Source: Streptomyces sp. D2-8 (GTDB lineage: Bacteria > Actinomycetota > Actinomycetes > Streptomycetales > Streptomycetaceae). Taken from it: a stretch of 64,000 nucleotides of DNA. Where the stretch lies: contig NZ_JAAHBP010000014.1 in NCBI RefSeq assembly GCF_023184515.1, positions 62,001 to 126,000 on the forward strand. The letters run 5' to 3'. The translations under genes and the position numbers were made by a program. The notes beneath the pieces are model-generated. The model made no database searches. It was not told where the DNA came from and was given only the letters and a program-made list of their open reading frames with translations. Shown one piece after another: positions 16,202 through 24,616 of this stretch (position 1 is its first letter; the number at the start of each line of letters is the position of its first letter).

Positions 16202-17250
16202 TGGTCACGGTGGTCGGCGATCTTCGCCGGGTCCATGGTCTCCGGGTCCTTCGCCTGCGGCCCGTACTTCACGAACTCCGGCGGCACCTGGGCGCCCTCG
16301 CGCACCGGGTACACGAACATGTTCATGGGCATGTCCTCCTGGAACCGCTGCGTGAGCAGGAAGTCCAGGAACGCCTTGCCGCCCTTGGTGTTCTTCGCGT
16401 TGCTGAGCAGGCCCGCGTACTCGACCTGCCGGAAGCAGGTGCCCTCGGCGACCCCGGTCGGCGCCGTACTCGGCTTCGGGTCGGTGAAGACGACCTCGGC
16501 GGGCGGCGAGGAGGCGTACGACACGACGAGCGGCCGGTCGCCCTTGGCCTTCTTGCCGCCGGCCGAGCCGGAGAACTCCTCGTTGTAGGCCTGCTCCCAG
16601 CCGTCGACGACCTTCACGCCGTTGGCCTTGAGCTTCTTCCAGTAGCTCTCCCAGCCCTCGTCTCCGTACTTCGCGGCGGTGCCGAGCAGGAAGCCGAGGC
16701 CGGGCGAGGAGGCGGAGGCGTTCTCGGTGACCAGGAGGTTCTTGTACTGCGGCTTGATCAGGTCGTCGAAGCTCTTCGGCGGCTCCAGCTTGTGGTCGGC
16801 GAAGTACTTCTTGTCGTAGTTGACACAGATGTCGCCGGTGTCGACGGGCGTGACCCGGTGCTTGTCCTGGTCGGCGCGGTACTCCGGCAGGATCAGGTCG
16901 GAGTCCTTCGGCTCGTACGGCTGGAACAGGCCGTTGTCGAGGGCGCGGGACAGCAGTGTGTTGTCGACGCCGAAGAAGACGTCGCCCTGCGGGTTGTCCT
17001 TGGTCAGGATGGCCTTGTTCACGGCCTGCCCGGCATCGCCGTCCTTCAGGACATCGACCTTGTAGCCGGACTGCTTCTCGAAGGCCGCGATGACGTCCTT
17101 GGACGCGGCCCACGAGTCGTGGCTGACGAGCGTCACGGTCTTGGAGTCGCCGGACCCCTGGCCGCTGTCGGACGACCCGCACGCGGCGAGCGTGCCGACC
17201 AGGCCGAGCCCGACGACCACAGCCGTCAGCCGCTTCTTGTTGTTGCTCAC
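16165..17250 (-). CDS. thiB: Thiamine ABC transporter substrate-binding lipoprotein
   Basis: A 361-residue lipoprotein with lipobox LAAC (C24 modified and membrane-anchored). The mature part is a two-lobed periplasmic-binding fold of the ThiB type: WEQAYNEEFS, VVSYASSPPAEVVF, FRQVEYAGLLSNAKN and MNMFVYPVREG match conserved stretches of thiamine-binding proteins, including the aromatic residues that stack on the pyrimidine ring. GTG start with AGGAGG eight bases upstream. First gene of thiB-thiP-thiQ and directly downstream of a TPP riboswitch, so it should be shut off when thiamine pyrophosphate is plentiful. Confidence 0.9.
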   Translation of the reverse strand: MSNNKKRLTAVVVGLGLVGTLAACGSSDSGQGSGDSKTVTLVSHDSWAASKDVIAAFEKQSGYKVDVLKDGDAGQAVNKAILTKDNPQGDVFFGVDNTLLSRALDNGLFQPYEPKDSDLILPEYRADQDKHRVTPVDTGDICVNYDKKYFADHKLEPPKSFDDLIKPQYKNLLVTENASASSPGLGFLLGTAAKYGDEGWESYWKKLKANGVKVVDGWEQAYNEEFSGSAGGKKAKGDRPLVVSYASSPPAEVVFTDPKPSTAPTGVAEGTCFRQVEYAGLLSNAKNTKGGKAFLDFLLTQRFQEDMPMNMFVYPVREGAQVPPEFVKYGPQAKDPETMDPAKIADHRDQWVKSWTSLVLK

Positions 17251-17342
17251 TGGATTCCTCCTGGATGACCAGGAGAAGACGCGGCCCCGCCCGGGAACTC
17301 AGAGGATCCCGGGCAGGGCGCAACAGCTCGAGTGATGACCGA

Positions 17343-17428
17343 TCTCCCTACCCAGAATGACCTGGGCCAGGTTCGGAGGGTCTGCGGCCGTGTGCCGCAC
17401 TCTCAGCGCTGTGGCGCTCCCCTGTCGG
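17343..17428 (-). ncRNA. TPP (THI-box) riboswitch
   Basis: Read on the minus strand, the element begins CAGGGGAGCGCC, continues with GCTGAGAGTGCGG (the CTGAGA core), then CCGCAGACCCTCCGAACCTG, and closes with TCATTCTGGGTAGGGAG. These are the conserved blocks of the thiamine pyrophosphate riboswitch in the right order. It lies about 95 bases upstream of thiB, leaving room for an expression platform that could sequester the GGAGG site. It binds TPP and represses the transport operon. Confidence 0.93.
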
Positions 17429-17472
17429 AATATGCAGGTGTCGGATATGCGGATGTTCTTACGCCGGTCAGA

Positions 17473-18579
17473 CTACCGCTCGGTGGCCGCGAGCTGACCA
17501 CACGCCCCGTCGATCTCCTGACCACGGGTGTCCCGGATCGTCACCGGCACACCATGGGCGGCGATCGCCTCCACGAACGCCTTCTCGTCCTCGGGCCGCG
17601 AGGCGGTCCACTTCGACCCCGGCGTCGGGTTCAGCGGGATGAGATTGACGTGCACGGGCTTGCCCTTGAGCAGCCGCCCGAGCCGGTCACCGCGCCACGC
17701 CTGGTCGTTGATGTCCCGGATCAGCGCGTACTCGATGGACAGCCGCCGCCCGGACTTGGCGCTGTACTCGAAGCCGGCGTCCAGCACCTCCCGGACCTTC
17801 CAGCGCGTGTTCACGGGCACGAGGGTGTCGCGGAGCTCGTCGTCGGGAGCGTGCAGCGAGATGGCGAGGCGGCACTTGAAGCCCTCGTCGGCGAACCGGT
17901 GGATGGCGGGGACGAGCCCGACCGTCGAGACGGTGATGCCGCGCTGCGAGAGCCCCAGCCCGTCGGGCTCGGGGTCGGTGAGCCGCCGGATGGAGCCGAT
18001 GACCCGGTTGTAGTTGGCGAGCGGTTCGCCCATGCCCATGAAGACGATGTTGCTGAGCCGCGCGGGACCGCCGGGGACCTCTCCGTCCCGCAGCGCCCGC
18101 ATGCCGTCCACGATCTGGTGCACGATCTCGGCCGTGGACAGGTTCCGGTCCAGCCCGGCCTGCCCGGTCGCGCAGAACGGACAGTTCATGCCGCATCCCG
18201 CCTGCGAGCTGATGCACATGGTCACGCGGTCCGGGTAGCGCATCAGCACGGACTCGACGAGCGTCCCGTCGAACAGCCGCCACAGCGTCTTGCGGGTGGT
18301 GCCCTGGTCGGTCGACAAATGCCGCACGACGGTCATCAGCTCGGGCAGCAGCGCTTCCTGGAGCCGCCCCCGGGCACCGGCCGGAATGTCGGTCCACTGC
18401 TCCGGATCATGCGCGTACCGCGCGAAGTAGTGCTGCGAGAGCTGCTTGGCACGAAACGGCTTCTCCCCGACAGCGGCAACGGCCTCCTTGCGCTCGGCAG
18501 GAGTGAGATCGGCGAGATGCCGCGGCGGCTTCTTGGCTCCGCGCGGGGCTACGAAAGTGAGTTCTCCGGGTGCAGGCAT
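17473..18579 (-). CDS. rlmN: Dual-specificity 23S rRNA A2503 / tRNA A37 C2-methyltransferase RlmN
   Basis: A 368-residue radical-SAM enzyme that methylates C2 of adenosine 2503 in 23S rRNA and A37 in some tRNAs. The 4Fe-4S cluster is held by C129-x3-C133-x2-C136 (CGMNCPFC). The two catalytic cysteines are C122 (MCISSQ) and C360 (GACGQL). FMGMGEPLANYN is the SAM-binding GGE-like motif. The ATG at 18579 has GGGAGAG just upstream; the frame runs another 160 codons upstream without homology. The gene stands alone, 45 bases before the riboswitch of the thi operon, and the thi operon may partly be read from it. Confidence 0.95.
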   Translation of the reverse strand: MPAPGELTFVAPRGAKKPPRHLADLTPAERKEAVAAVGEKPFRAKQLSQHYFARYAHDPEQWTDIPAGARGRLQEALLPELMTVVRHLSTDQGTTRKTLWRLFDGTLVESVLMRYPDRVTMCISSQAGCGMNCPFCATGQAGLDRNLSTAEIVHQIVDGMRALRDGEVPGGPARLSNIVFMGMGEPLANYNRVIGSIRRLTDPEPDGLGLSQRGITVSTVGLVPAIHRFADEGFKCRLAISLHAPDDELRDTLVPVNTRWKVREVLDAGFEYSAKSGRRLSIEYALIRDINDQAWRGDRLGRLLKGKPVHVNLIPLNPTPGSKWTASRPEDEKAFVEAIAAHGVPVTIRDTRGQEIDGACGQLAATER

Positions 18580-18722
18580 AACTCTCCCAGTGTGGCAGAT
18601 CAACTCCGGGAGCCCAGGCGAGAGTGGGGTGGGGGCGGTCACCCGTGGGCGGTGTATGTCTGCGTTGGCCGGCTTCGCGCGACCCAGGACGGCCCAGGGG
18701 CGCATGCCGGCATACTCCGACG

Positions 18723-19133
18723 GTGGATCTGACCGCGGACTTGGACCTTGACGGCCGACGGCTGCGAGCGCTGACCCCGGACGACGCCCCCCTCTCGGCT
18801 GGGATTGCGTTGCGCGCGGTGCGGGTCCTGACGGAGTGGGCGCACAGGGATGCCGGAGTACCGCGCCTGTGGCTGGAGATCGATCCGGACAACGTCGGCT
18901 CGCAGCGGCTCGCGTCCAGGGCCGGCTACCGCCTGGAGAAGCGGCTGCCTCGACATTGCCGCTCGTGGGTGCGCGACGACCCGGCGGACCACGTGTGGCA
19001 CGACTGCCTTGTCCGGGGTCACGTCGGGCCCTGCGCCACCGGCAGCCGAACGCCGTCACCTCTGGCGCCAGAAGGTGCCTCGCGTGCGGCCAAGAGCCCT
19101 GACAGCCCAGGGAGGTTCCCCCGGCGGCGCTGA
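18723..19133 (+). pseudogene. GNAT N-acetyltransferase relic with internal deletion
   Basis: From the GTG at 18723 the frame begins with VDLTADLDLDGRRLRALTPD, a normal GNAT N-terminus, but jumps within a few residues to RAVRVLTEWAHRDAGVPRLW, then EIDPDNVGSQRLASRAGYRLE, which is the end of the domain. About 80-100 residues carrying the central sheet and the acetyl-CoA pyrophosphate loop are missing. The frame is still open, so the deletion was in frame. No ribosome site is evident. I infer a non-functional gene. The tail past about 19020 has no recognisable similarity. Confidence 0.6.
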
Positions 19134-19167
19134 GGAAAGCCGACGGTGCCGCCGGGGCGGGGACGCC

Positions 19168-19617
19168 CTACTCGCCCGTGTGTTCCAGCCGGTCCTTGAG
19201 GAGCTGCTCGTTGCGCGGGAGTTCCCTGCGGACCTGGGGGCGTACAACGAGGGGGACCATGACCTTGCCCATGCCGTGGCCCTCGAAGTCGATGTCGATC
19301 GTGACGTGCGAGCGGCGGCCCTCGTCATAGGGCTCGACCTCGCCGTGCACCTGGGCCCGGACGGGGCCGTCGACGCCGCGCATGCCCCAGCTGTGCGGCG
19401 GGTCGTACTCGGTGACCTCCATGGTCATCGGCATGAGACGGCGGCCGACGTGGCGGGTCACGCGGACCTTGGTGCCGACGCCGACCGGCCCCTCGTCGAG
19501 GCGCTCCGCGGACACGGCGCTCAGCTGCCACTCCGGCATGCGCTGAGCGTCCATGAGGTACTGGTAGACCTCCTCGGGACGGCGATCGACATCGATGCTC
19601 TCTCGGATGATGGCCAT
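19168..19617 (-). CDS. SRPBCC (START/polyketide-cyclase-like) family protein
   Basis: A 149-residue protein of the SRPBCC fold: MAIIRESIDVDRRPEEVYQY, then YDPPHSWGMRGVDGPV and HVTIDIDFEGHGMGKVMVPL, ending in a long C-terminal helix. The fold encloses a deep hydrophobic cavity for a lipid or aromatic ligand. Similar small proteins are annotated as polyketide cyclase or coenzyme-Q-binding, but there is no biosynthetic cluster here. ATG at 19617 chosen because AAAGGAGG lies five bases upstream. Single gene between the GNAT relic and cdsA. Confidence 0.75.
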   Translation of the reverse strand: MAIIRESIDVDRRPEEVYQYLMDAQRMPEWQLSAVSAERLDEGPVGVGTKVRVTRHVGRRLMPMTMEVTEYDPPHSWGMRGVDGPVRAQVHGEVEPYDEGRRSHVTIDIDFEGHGMGKVMVPLVVRPQVRRELPRNEQLLKDRLEHTGE

Positions 19618-19685
19618 GATGGCCTCCTTTGGGAGGTACACCTGAATCGTCCCACTTCACTCCCCCGGGCGTCTCCCCGAGACGA

Positions 19686-19721
19686 CAGTGAGCTCCCGCC
19701 CAGCAGGACGGGAGCTCACTG
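19686..19721 (-). terminator. Terminator hairpin downstream of cdsA
   Basis: CAGTGAGCTCCCG pairs perfectly with CGGGAGCTCACTG around a ten-base loop, 16 bases past the cdsA stop codon on the minus strand. It would end the frr-cdsA transcript before the SRPBCC gene. Confidence 0.8.
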
Positions 19722-19736
19722 ACGAAGACGGCCGGT

Positions 19737-20864
19737 TCAGCCGGAGCCGACGAAGAGCACGAGCAGCAGCCACACCACCGGAGCCGTGGGCAGCAGCGAG
19801 TCGAGCCGGTCCATGATGCCGCCGTGACCCGGCAGCAGCGTGCCCATGTCCTTGATGCCGAGGTCCCGCTTGATCATGGACTCGCCGAGGTCGCCGAGCG
19901 TGGCGGTGACCGCGACCGCGAGGCCCAGCACCAGGCCCTGCCACCAGGCACCGTCGTCGATGAGGAACTGCATGCACAGTGCCCCCGCGACCATGGCGAA
20001 GGAGACCGCGCCGAGCAGGCCCTCGCGGGTCTTGCCGGGGCTGATGCGCGGGGCGAGCTTGTGCCGGCCGAACCGCCAGCCGACGGCGTAGGCCCCGGTG
20101 TCGCTGACGACCGTGAGCAGCAGGAAGGTGAGCACCCGCTGCGCCCCGTCGTCCGCGGTCAGCATCATCGCGACGAAGGTCGCGAGGAACGGCACGTAGA
20201 ACGCCGCGAAGACGCCCGCGGTGACGTCCCTCAGGTAGCCCTCGGGCGGTTCGGTCATGCGCCAGACCAGGACCGCCAGTGCCGTGAGCGCCATCGCCAC
20301 CCACGCGCCCTCGGCGCCCCGGACGTACCCGGCGACGACCATCGCGGCACCGCCGAGCGCGAGCGGCACGAGGGGCGCGCGGATGCCCTTGCGTTCCTCC
20401 AGCCGCTTGGTCAGCTCCCACAGGCCCACCACCACGGCCACCGCCACGACGCCGACGAAGACGGCCTTGACGACGAACAGCGACGCGACGATCACCGCAC
20501 CGAGCCCGACACCGACCCCTATCGCGGCACTCAGGTCGCGGCCCGCGCTCTTCTTCGGCGGCTTGGGGGCCGGCTGCGAGGCGTCGGGCATGGGCTCCGG
20601 ATTCGTGTCGTTTCGGACCGGGGGGGCGCTCAGCCGAGCAGCCCCCCGGTCGTCATCCTGGTTTCCGCCGAAGTCGGTCACGTCAGGCACGATGGGCATG
20701 GGGCGAGTCTGAGGCGCTTCATACGCATCGTATGCGGGACCCGCCGGGGCGGCCCCCTGGACGTGCCCGTGGCCTTGGCCCCGGACGTGCCCGTGACCAT
20801 GCCCTTGGTCGGTGGGCCCCCAGTACCCGGCCTGTGGCGGCGCCCCCCAGGAAGAGTCGTTCAT
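19737..20864 (-). CDS. cdsA: Phosphatidate cytidylyltransferase
   Basis: A 375-residue membrane enzyme making CDP-diacylglycerol from phosphatidic acid and CTP, the branch point for all phospholipids. The signature is GDLGESMIKRDLGIKDMG followed by PGHGGIMDRLDS, with metal-binding Asp residues. Eight or so membrane segments follow a 110-residue hydrophilic N-terminus. That extension is unusual: it contains HGHGHVRGQGHGHVQG, a His/Gly-rich run, and many prolines. The ATG overlaps the frr stop codon (TGATG), so translation is coupled. Confidence 0.93.
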   Translation of the reverse strand: MNDSSWGAPPQAGYWGPTDQGHGHGHVRGQGHGHVQGAAPAGPAYDAYEAPQTRPMPIVPDVTDFGGNQDDDRGAARLSAPPVRNDTNPEPMPDASQPAPKPPKKSAGRDLSAAIGVGVGLGAVIVASLFVVKAVFVGVVAVAVVVGLWELTKRLEERKGIRAPLVPLALGGAAMVVAGYVRGAEGAWVAMALTALAVLVWRMTEPPEGYLRDVTAGVFAAFYVPFLATFVAMMLTADDGAQRVLTFLLLTVVSDTGAYAVGWRFGRHKLAPRISPGKTREGLLGAVSFAMVAGALCMQFLIDDGAWWQGLVLGLAVAVTATLGDLGESMIKRDLGIKDMGTLLPGHGGIMDRLDSLLPTAPVVWLLLVLFVGSG

Positions 20865-21421
20865 CAGACCTCGAGCAGCTCCGCTTCCTTGTGCTTCAGG
20901 AGCTCGTCCACCTGCGCGACGTACTTCGCGGTGGTGTCGTCGAGCTCCTTCTCCGCACGGCGGCCCTCGTCCTCACCGACCTCGCCGTCCTTGATCAGCT
21001 TGTCGATGGCTTCCTTGGCCTTGCGGCGCACGGAGCGAATCGAGATCTTCGCGTCCTCGCCCTTGCTCTTGGCGACCTTGATGTACTCGCGGCGGCGCTC
21101 CTCGGTGAGCTCGGGGAACACCACCCGGATGATGTTGCCGTCGTTGCTCGGGTTGACGCCCAGGTCGGAGTCGCGGATCGCCTGCTCGATGTTGCGCAGC
21201 GCGCTCTTGTCGAAGGGGGTCACCACGGCCATACGCGGCTCGGGCACGGAGAACGAGGCCAGCTGGTTGATCGGCGTCAGCGCGCCGTAATAGTCAGCCA
21301 CGATCTTGTTGAACATCGCCGGGTGCGCACGGCCGGTGCGGATCGCGGCGAAGTCCTCCTTGGCGACCACGACGGCCTTCTCCATCTTCTCCTCGGCCTC
21401 GAGGAGGGTCTCTTCGATCAC
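20864..21421 (-). CDS. frr: Ribosome recycling factor
   Basis: A 185-residue RRF that, with EF-G, splits post-termination ribosomes. Features: VVVAKEDFAAIRTGRAHPAMFNK (hinge helix; shown in two parts: VVVAKEDFAAIRTG and RAHPAMFNK), GALTPINQLASFSVPEPR in domain II and the C-terminal three-helix bundle with KAIDKLIKDGEVGEDEGRRAE-type sequence. GTG start at 21421 with GGAG six bases upstream; the frame is open for 71 codons further but without homology. Lies between pyrH and cdsA. Confidence 0.95.
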   Translation of the reverse strand: MIEETLLEAEEKMEKAVVVAKEDFAAIRTGRAHPAMFNKIVADYYGALTPINQLASFSVPEPRMAVVTPFDKSALRNIEQAIRDSDLGVNPSNDGNIIRVVFPELTEERRREYIKVAKSKGEDAKISIRSVRRKAKEAIDKLIKDGEVGEDEGRRAEKELDDTTAKYVAQVDELLKHKEAELLEV

Positions 21422-21587
21422 CACTTGCTCCTGCGTGTCTTGAGTAGGCCCGGCTGCGGTTCCATGTGGAGCGGCGGCCGGCTGCGTCGCGTCTTCTTCC
21501 TGCACGGTTCCCGACCGGCGGGACATTGTCCATCCCCCGGCCCGGCTCCGTCCCGTCCGTCCCCCGGACGGGGTGGTACCCGGGGTG

Positions 21588-22346
21588 TCAGTCCCGGCTG
21601 CCGGGGTCCCCCACCAGCGTGCCGATCTTCTCACCCTTGACGGCGCGTGAGATGTTGCCCTCCGCCAGCAGCTCGAAGACCACGATCGGGAGCTTGTTGT
21701 CGCGGCACAGCGTCACGGCCGTTGCGTCGGCGACCTTCAGATCGCGCGTGATGACCTCGCCGTAGCCGAGGTGATCGAACTTCACCGCGTCCGGGTTGGT
21801 CTTGGGGTCGGAGTCGTAGACCCCGTCCACGCCGTTCTTGCCCATCAGCAGCGCCTCGGCGTCGATCTCCAGGGCGCGCTGGGCGGCGGTGGTGTCGGTG
21901 GAGAAGTACGGCATGCCCATCCCGGCGCCGAAGATGACCACACGGCCCTTCTCCAGGTGCCGCACGGCGCGCAGCGGGATGTACGGCTCGGCGACCTGAC
22001 CCATGGTGATGGCGGTCTGCACCCGGCAGTCCACGCCGACCTTCTCCAGGAAGTCCTGGAGGGCGAGGCAGTTCATGACGGTGCCGAGCATGCCCATGTA
22101 GTCGGAGCGGGCCCGGTCCATGCCGCGCTGCTGGAGTTCGGCGCCGCGGAAGAAGTTGCCACCGCCGATGACGATCGCGATCTCCGCGCCGTCGCGTACC
22201 ACGGCCGCGATCTCGCGGGCGATCTTGTGCACCACGTCGGGGTCGACGCCAAGGCCGCCGCCACCGGAGAATGCCTCTCCGGACAGCTTCAGCAGAAACC
22301 GGCCGCGCACTTTGCCGTCGTCGCTCTTCTGGGCCTTGGTGGTCAT
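21588..22346 (-). CDS. pyrH: UMP kinase (uridylate kinase)
   Basis: A 252-residue amino-acid-kinase-fold enzyme converting UMP to UDP with ATP. Typical motifs: LLKLSGEAFSGGGGLGVDP, VIGGGNFFRGAELQ, DYMGMLGTVMNCLALQD, FGAGMGMPYFSTDTTA and LLMGKNGVDGVYDSDP. Bacterial enzymes are hexamers, GTP-activated and UTP-inhibited. ATG at 22346 is the conserved start. Separated from tsf by a hairpin and from frr by 166 bases, so it may have its own promoter. The pyrH-frr gap contains GC-rich hairpin-forming sequence near 21555-21585. Confidence 0.95.
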   Translation of the reverse strand: MTTKAQKSDDGKVRGRFLLKLSGEAFSGGGGLGVDPDVVHKIAREIAAVVRDGAEIAIVIGGGNFFRGAELQQRGMDRARSDYMGMLGTVMNCLALQDFLEKVGVDCRVQTAITMGQVAEPYIPLRAVRHLEKGRVVIFGAGMGMPYFSTDTTAAQRALEIDAEALLMGKNGVDGVYDSDPKTNPDAVKFDHLGYGEVITRDLKVADATAVTLCRDNKLPIVVFELLAEGNISRAVKGEKIGTLVGDPGSRD

Positions 22347-22386
22347 GGGGGATCCCGCCTCTTTCACGTGTTGCACATACCAAGAA

Positions 22387-22442
22387 GGCCATTGCCGGTG
22401 GGGCGTGTTTCGCATCCCATACGGCAATGGCCTCCTCGTCAG
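22387..22442 (-). terminator. Hairpin between tsf and pyrH
   Basis: GGCCATTGCCG at 22387-22397 pairs with CGGCAATGGCC at 22432-22442, 11 perfect pairs with a 34-base loop. In the minus direction it is followed by TTCTTGGT. Likely terminates or attenuates the rpsB-tsf transcript before pyrH. Confidence 0.65.
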
Positions 22443-22530
22443 ATCTGCTGTCGTCCGCCACTCATGTGACGGCGCACGCGGACGACTGCTGTCGACCCTA
22501 TCGGGGTCGGGCGTCGATCGCGGTACGGAC

Positions 22531-23367
22531 TCAGATGCCGACCTTGATGCGCGTGAAGCGCTTCAGGGTGACACCGGCCTCGTCCAGAACCTTCTGGACC
22601 GACTTCTTGTTGTCGAGCGCGTACGGCTGGCCGAGCAGCGTGGCGTCCTTGAAGAAGCCGTTGAGGCGACCCTCGACGATCTTCGGCAGGGCGGCCTCGG
22701 GCTTGCCCTCGGCGCGGGTGGTCTCCTCGGCGACGCGGCGCTCGGACTCGACGACCTCGGCCGGGACGTCCTCCTTGGAGAGGTACTTCGGCGCGAAGGC
22801 GGCGATGTGCTGGGCGACGCCCTTGGCGATCTCCGCGTTCGGCTTGTCCAGCTCGACGAGGACGCCGATCTGCGGGGGCAGGTCGGGCATCGTGCGGTGC
22901 ATGTACGCCGTCACGAAGCCGTCGGCGTACTGCGCGAAGCGGTCCAGGACGATCTTCTCGCCCAGGTTGGCGTTGGCCTCGTCGACGAACGCCTGGACGG
23001 TCTTGCCGGCCTCGATCTCGGAGGCGAGCAGGGCCTCGAGGTCGGCCGGGGAGGTCTTGGCGACGTGCTCGGCGATGGTCTTGGCCACGGCCTGGAACTT
23101 GTCACCCTTGGCGACGAAGTCCGTCTCGCACTTCAGCTCGACCAGGACACCGGAGGAGTTGTCGTCGGCGATGATCGAGACCACGGCGCCGTTCTCGGCG
23201 GAGCGGCCCTCGCGCTTGGCGACGCCCTTCTGGCCCTTGATGCGGAGCGCCTCGACGGCCTTCTCGACGTTGCCCTCGGCCTCGTCCAGCGCCTTCTTGC
23301 AGTCCATCATGCCGGCGCCCGTGAGCTCACGGAGCTTCTTGACGTCGGCGGCGGTGTAGTTCGCCAT
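22531..23367 (-). CDS. tsf: Elongation factor Ts
   Basis: A 278-residue nucleotide exchange factor for EF-Tu. The UBA-like N-terminus MANYTAADVKKLRELTGAGM and MDCKKALDEAEGNVEKA is intact. CETDFVAKGDKF (about 78-90) carries the TDFV motif that pries the Mg/GDP site of EF-Tu. ATG start at 23367. Follows rpsB in the same direction, the universal rpsB-tsf pair, with a stem-loop between them. Confidence 0.96.
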   Translation of the reverse strand: MANYTAADVKKLRELTGAGMMDCKKALDEAEGNVEKAVEALRIKGQKGVAKREGRSAENGAVVSIIADDNSSGVLVELKCETDFVAKGDKFQAVAKTIAEHVAKTSPADLEALLASEIEAGKTVQAFVDEANANLGEKIVLDRFAQYADGFVTAYMHRTMPDLPPQIGVLVELDKPNAEIAKGVAQHIAAFAPKYLSKEDVPAEVVESERRVAEETTRAEGKPEAALPKIVEGRLNGFFKDATLLGQPYALDNKKSVQKVLDEAGVTLKRFTRIKVGI

Positions 23368-23464
23368 GAGTCTGTGAATCTCTCTCGAAGTCTGGAAGAT
23401 CGACGATCTGCGGATGCGCCCCATGGAACCGGGGGACGCTGTCCTTCCGCTGACCTACGGGTCA

Positions 23465-23524
23465 ACGGCGGGAGCGGACTTCACCGCGCCGAAGGCGCTA
23501 TGGATGGAGTGCCGCTCCCGCCGT
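23465..23524 (-). terminator. Stem-loop between rpsB and tsf
   Basis: ACGGCGGGAGCGG (23465-23477) pairs perfectly with CCGCTCCCGCCGT (23512-23524); the loop holds a smaller GCGCC/GGCGC hairpin. It sits 17 bases past the rpsB stop. Partial termination here could set the S2 to EF-Ts ratio, as in other bacteria; this is inference. Confidence 0.6.
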
Positions 23525-23541
23525 CAACTCGGACTGACGGG

Positions 23542-24474
23542 TCAGGCCTGCTCGGCCTCGGCGGCCTTCTCGCCCTCGGCCGGCTTCTCGGCCTCGGCCT
23601 CGGCGGCCGGAGCGGCCTCGGCGGCCGGAGCGGCCTCAGCAGCGGGGGCGGCCTCAGCAGCGGGGGCGGCCTCGTCGGCGGGGGCGGCCTCGTCGGCCTT
23701 CTTCTCGCCCTCGAGCAGGTCGCGCTCCCACTCGGCCAGCGGCTCGCCCGCGGCCTTCTCGCCCTTGCCCTCGGTGGCGACACCGGAGCGGGAGATGAGG
23801 CCCTCGGCGACCGCGTCGGCGATCACACGGGTGAGCAGCGTGACGGAGCGGATCGCGTCGTCGTTGCCCGGGATCTTGTAGTCGACCTCGTCGGGGTCGC
23901 AGTTGGTGTCGAGGATCGCGACGACCGGAATGTTCAGCTTCCGGGCCTCACCAACCGCGATGTGCTCCTTCTTGGTGTCCACGATCCAGACGGCGCTGGG
24001 CACCTTGGACATCTCGCGGATACCACCGAGGGTCTTCTCCAGCTTGGCCTTCTCGCGCGAGAGCACGAGAAGCTCCTTCTTGGTCAGACCGGACGCGGCG
24101 ACGTCCTCGAAGTCGATCTGCTCGAGCTCCTTGAGGCGCTGCAGACGCTTGTAGACGGTCGAGAAGTTGGTGAGCATGCCGCCCAGCCAGCGCTGGTTGA
24201 CGTAGGGCATGCCGACGCGGGTGGCCTGCTCGGCGATGGCCTCCTGCGCCTGCTTCTTCGTGCCGACGAACATGACCGTGCCGCCGTGGGCGACGGTCTC
24301 CTTGACGAACTCGTAGGCGCGGTCGATGTACGACAGCGACTGGAGCAGGTCGATGATGTAGATGCCGTTGCGCTCCGTGAAGATGAAGCGCTTCATCTTC
24401 GGGTTCCAACGACGGGTCTGGTGACCGAAGTGGACGCCGCTCTCCAGCAGCTCCCGCATCGTGACGACGGCCAT
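23542..24474 (-). CDS. rpsB: 30S ribosomal protein S2
   Basis: A 310-residue S2. The core is conventional: MAVVTMRELLESGVHFGHQT, RWNPKMKRFIFTERNGIYII, MPYVNQRWLGGMLTNFST and PVVAILDTNCDPDEVDYKIP. After about residue 255 comes an acidic Ala/Glu/Pro tail of about 55 residues built on EAAPAA repeats. ATG start at 24474 with AAGGAG eight bases upstream. First gene of rpsB-tsf and divergent from the LytM-like gene. Confidence 0.96.
   Translation of the reverse strand: MAVVTMRELLESGVHFGHQTRRWNPKMKRFIFTERNGIYIIDLLQSLSYIDRAYEFVKETVAHGGTVMFVGTKKQAQEAIAEQATRVGMPYVNQRWLGGMLTNFSTVYKRLQRLKELEQIDFEDVAASGLTKKELLVLSREKAKLEKTLGGIREMSKVPSAVWIVDTKKEHIAVGEARKLNIPVVAILDTNCDPDEVDYKIPGNDDAIRSVTLLTRVIADAVAEGLISRSGVATEGKGEKAAGEPLAEWERDLLEGEKKADEAAPADEAAPAAEAAPAAEAAPAAEAAPAAEAEAEKPAEGEKAAEAEQA
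23601..23690. repeat. Five 18-bp tandem repeats inside rpsB
   Basis: Five consecutive 18-base units (for example CGGCGGCCGGAGCGGCCT twice, CAGCAGCGGGGGCGGCCT twice) encode EAAPAA/DEAAPA units of the S2 tail. Neighbouring copies are identical in pairs, which points to recent slippage or unequal exchange. Confidence 0.85.
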
Positions 24475-24616
24475 GGCCGTATCTCCTTGTGCTTCTCGGT
24501 TGTGCCGCGGATGCCGGACGGCTTCCGCGCCTGACGCCCACTGCGCGCCGTTCCACGAGGGACCGAGGGGCGCTGATACGGCCCGTTGCCGGGGTTCGTA
24601 TCGGGGCGTGCGAAGT

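Noticed and set aside
13730..16588. A 952-codon open frame on the plus strand opposite the thi operon
   Set aside because: No domain or ribosome site; it mirrors the codon positions of thiQ and thiP, whose motifs are intact on the other strand.
23601..23690. Possible CRISPR-like repeats
   Set aside because: Units are contiguous without spacers and encode the S2 tail in frame.
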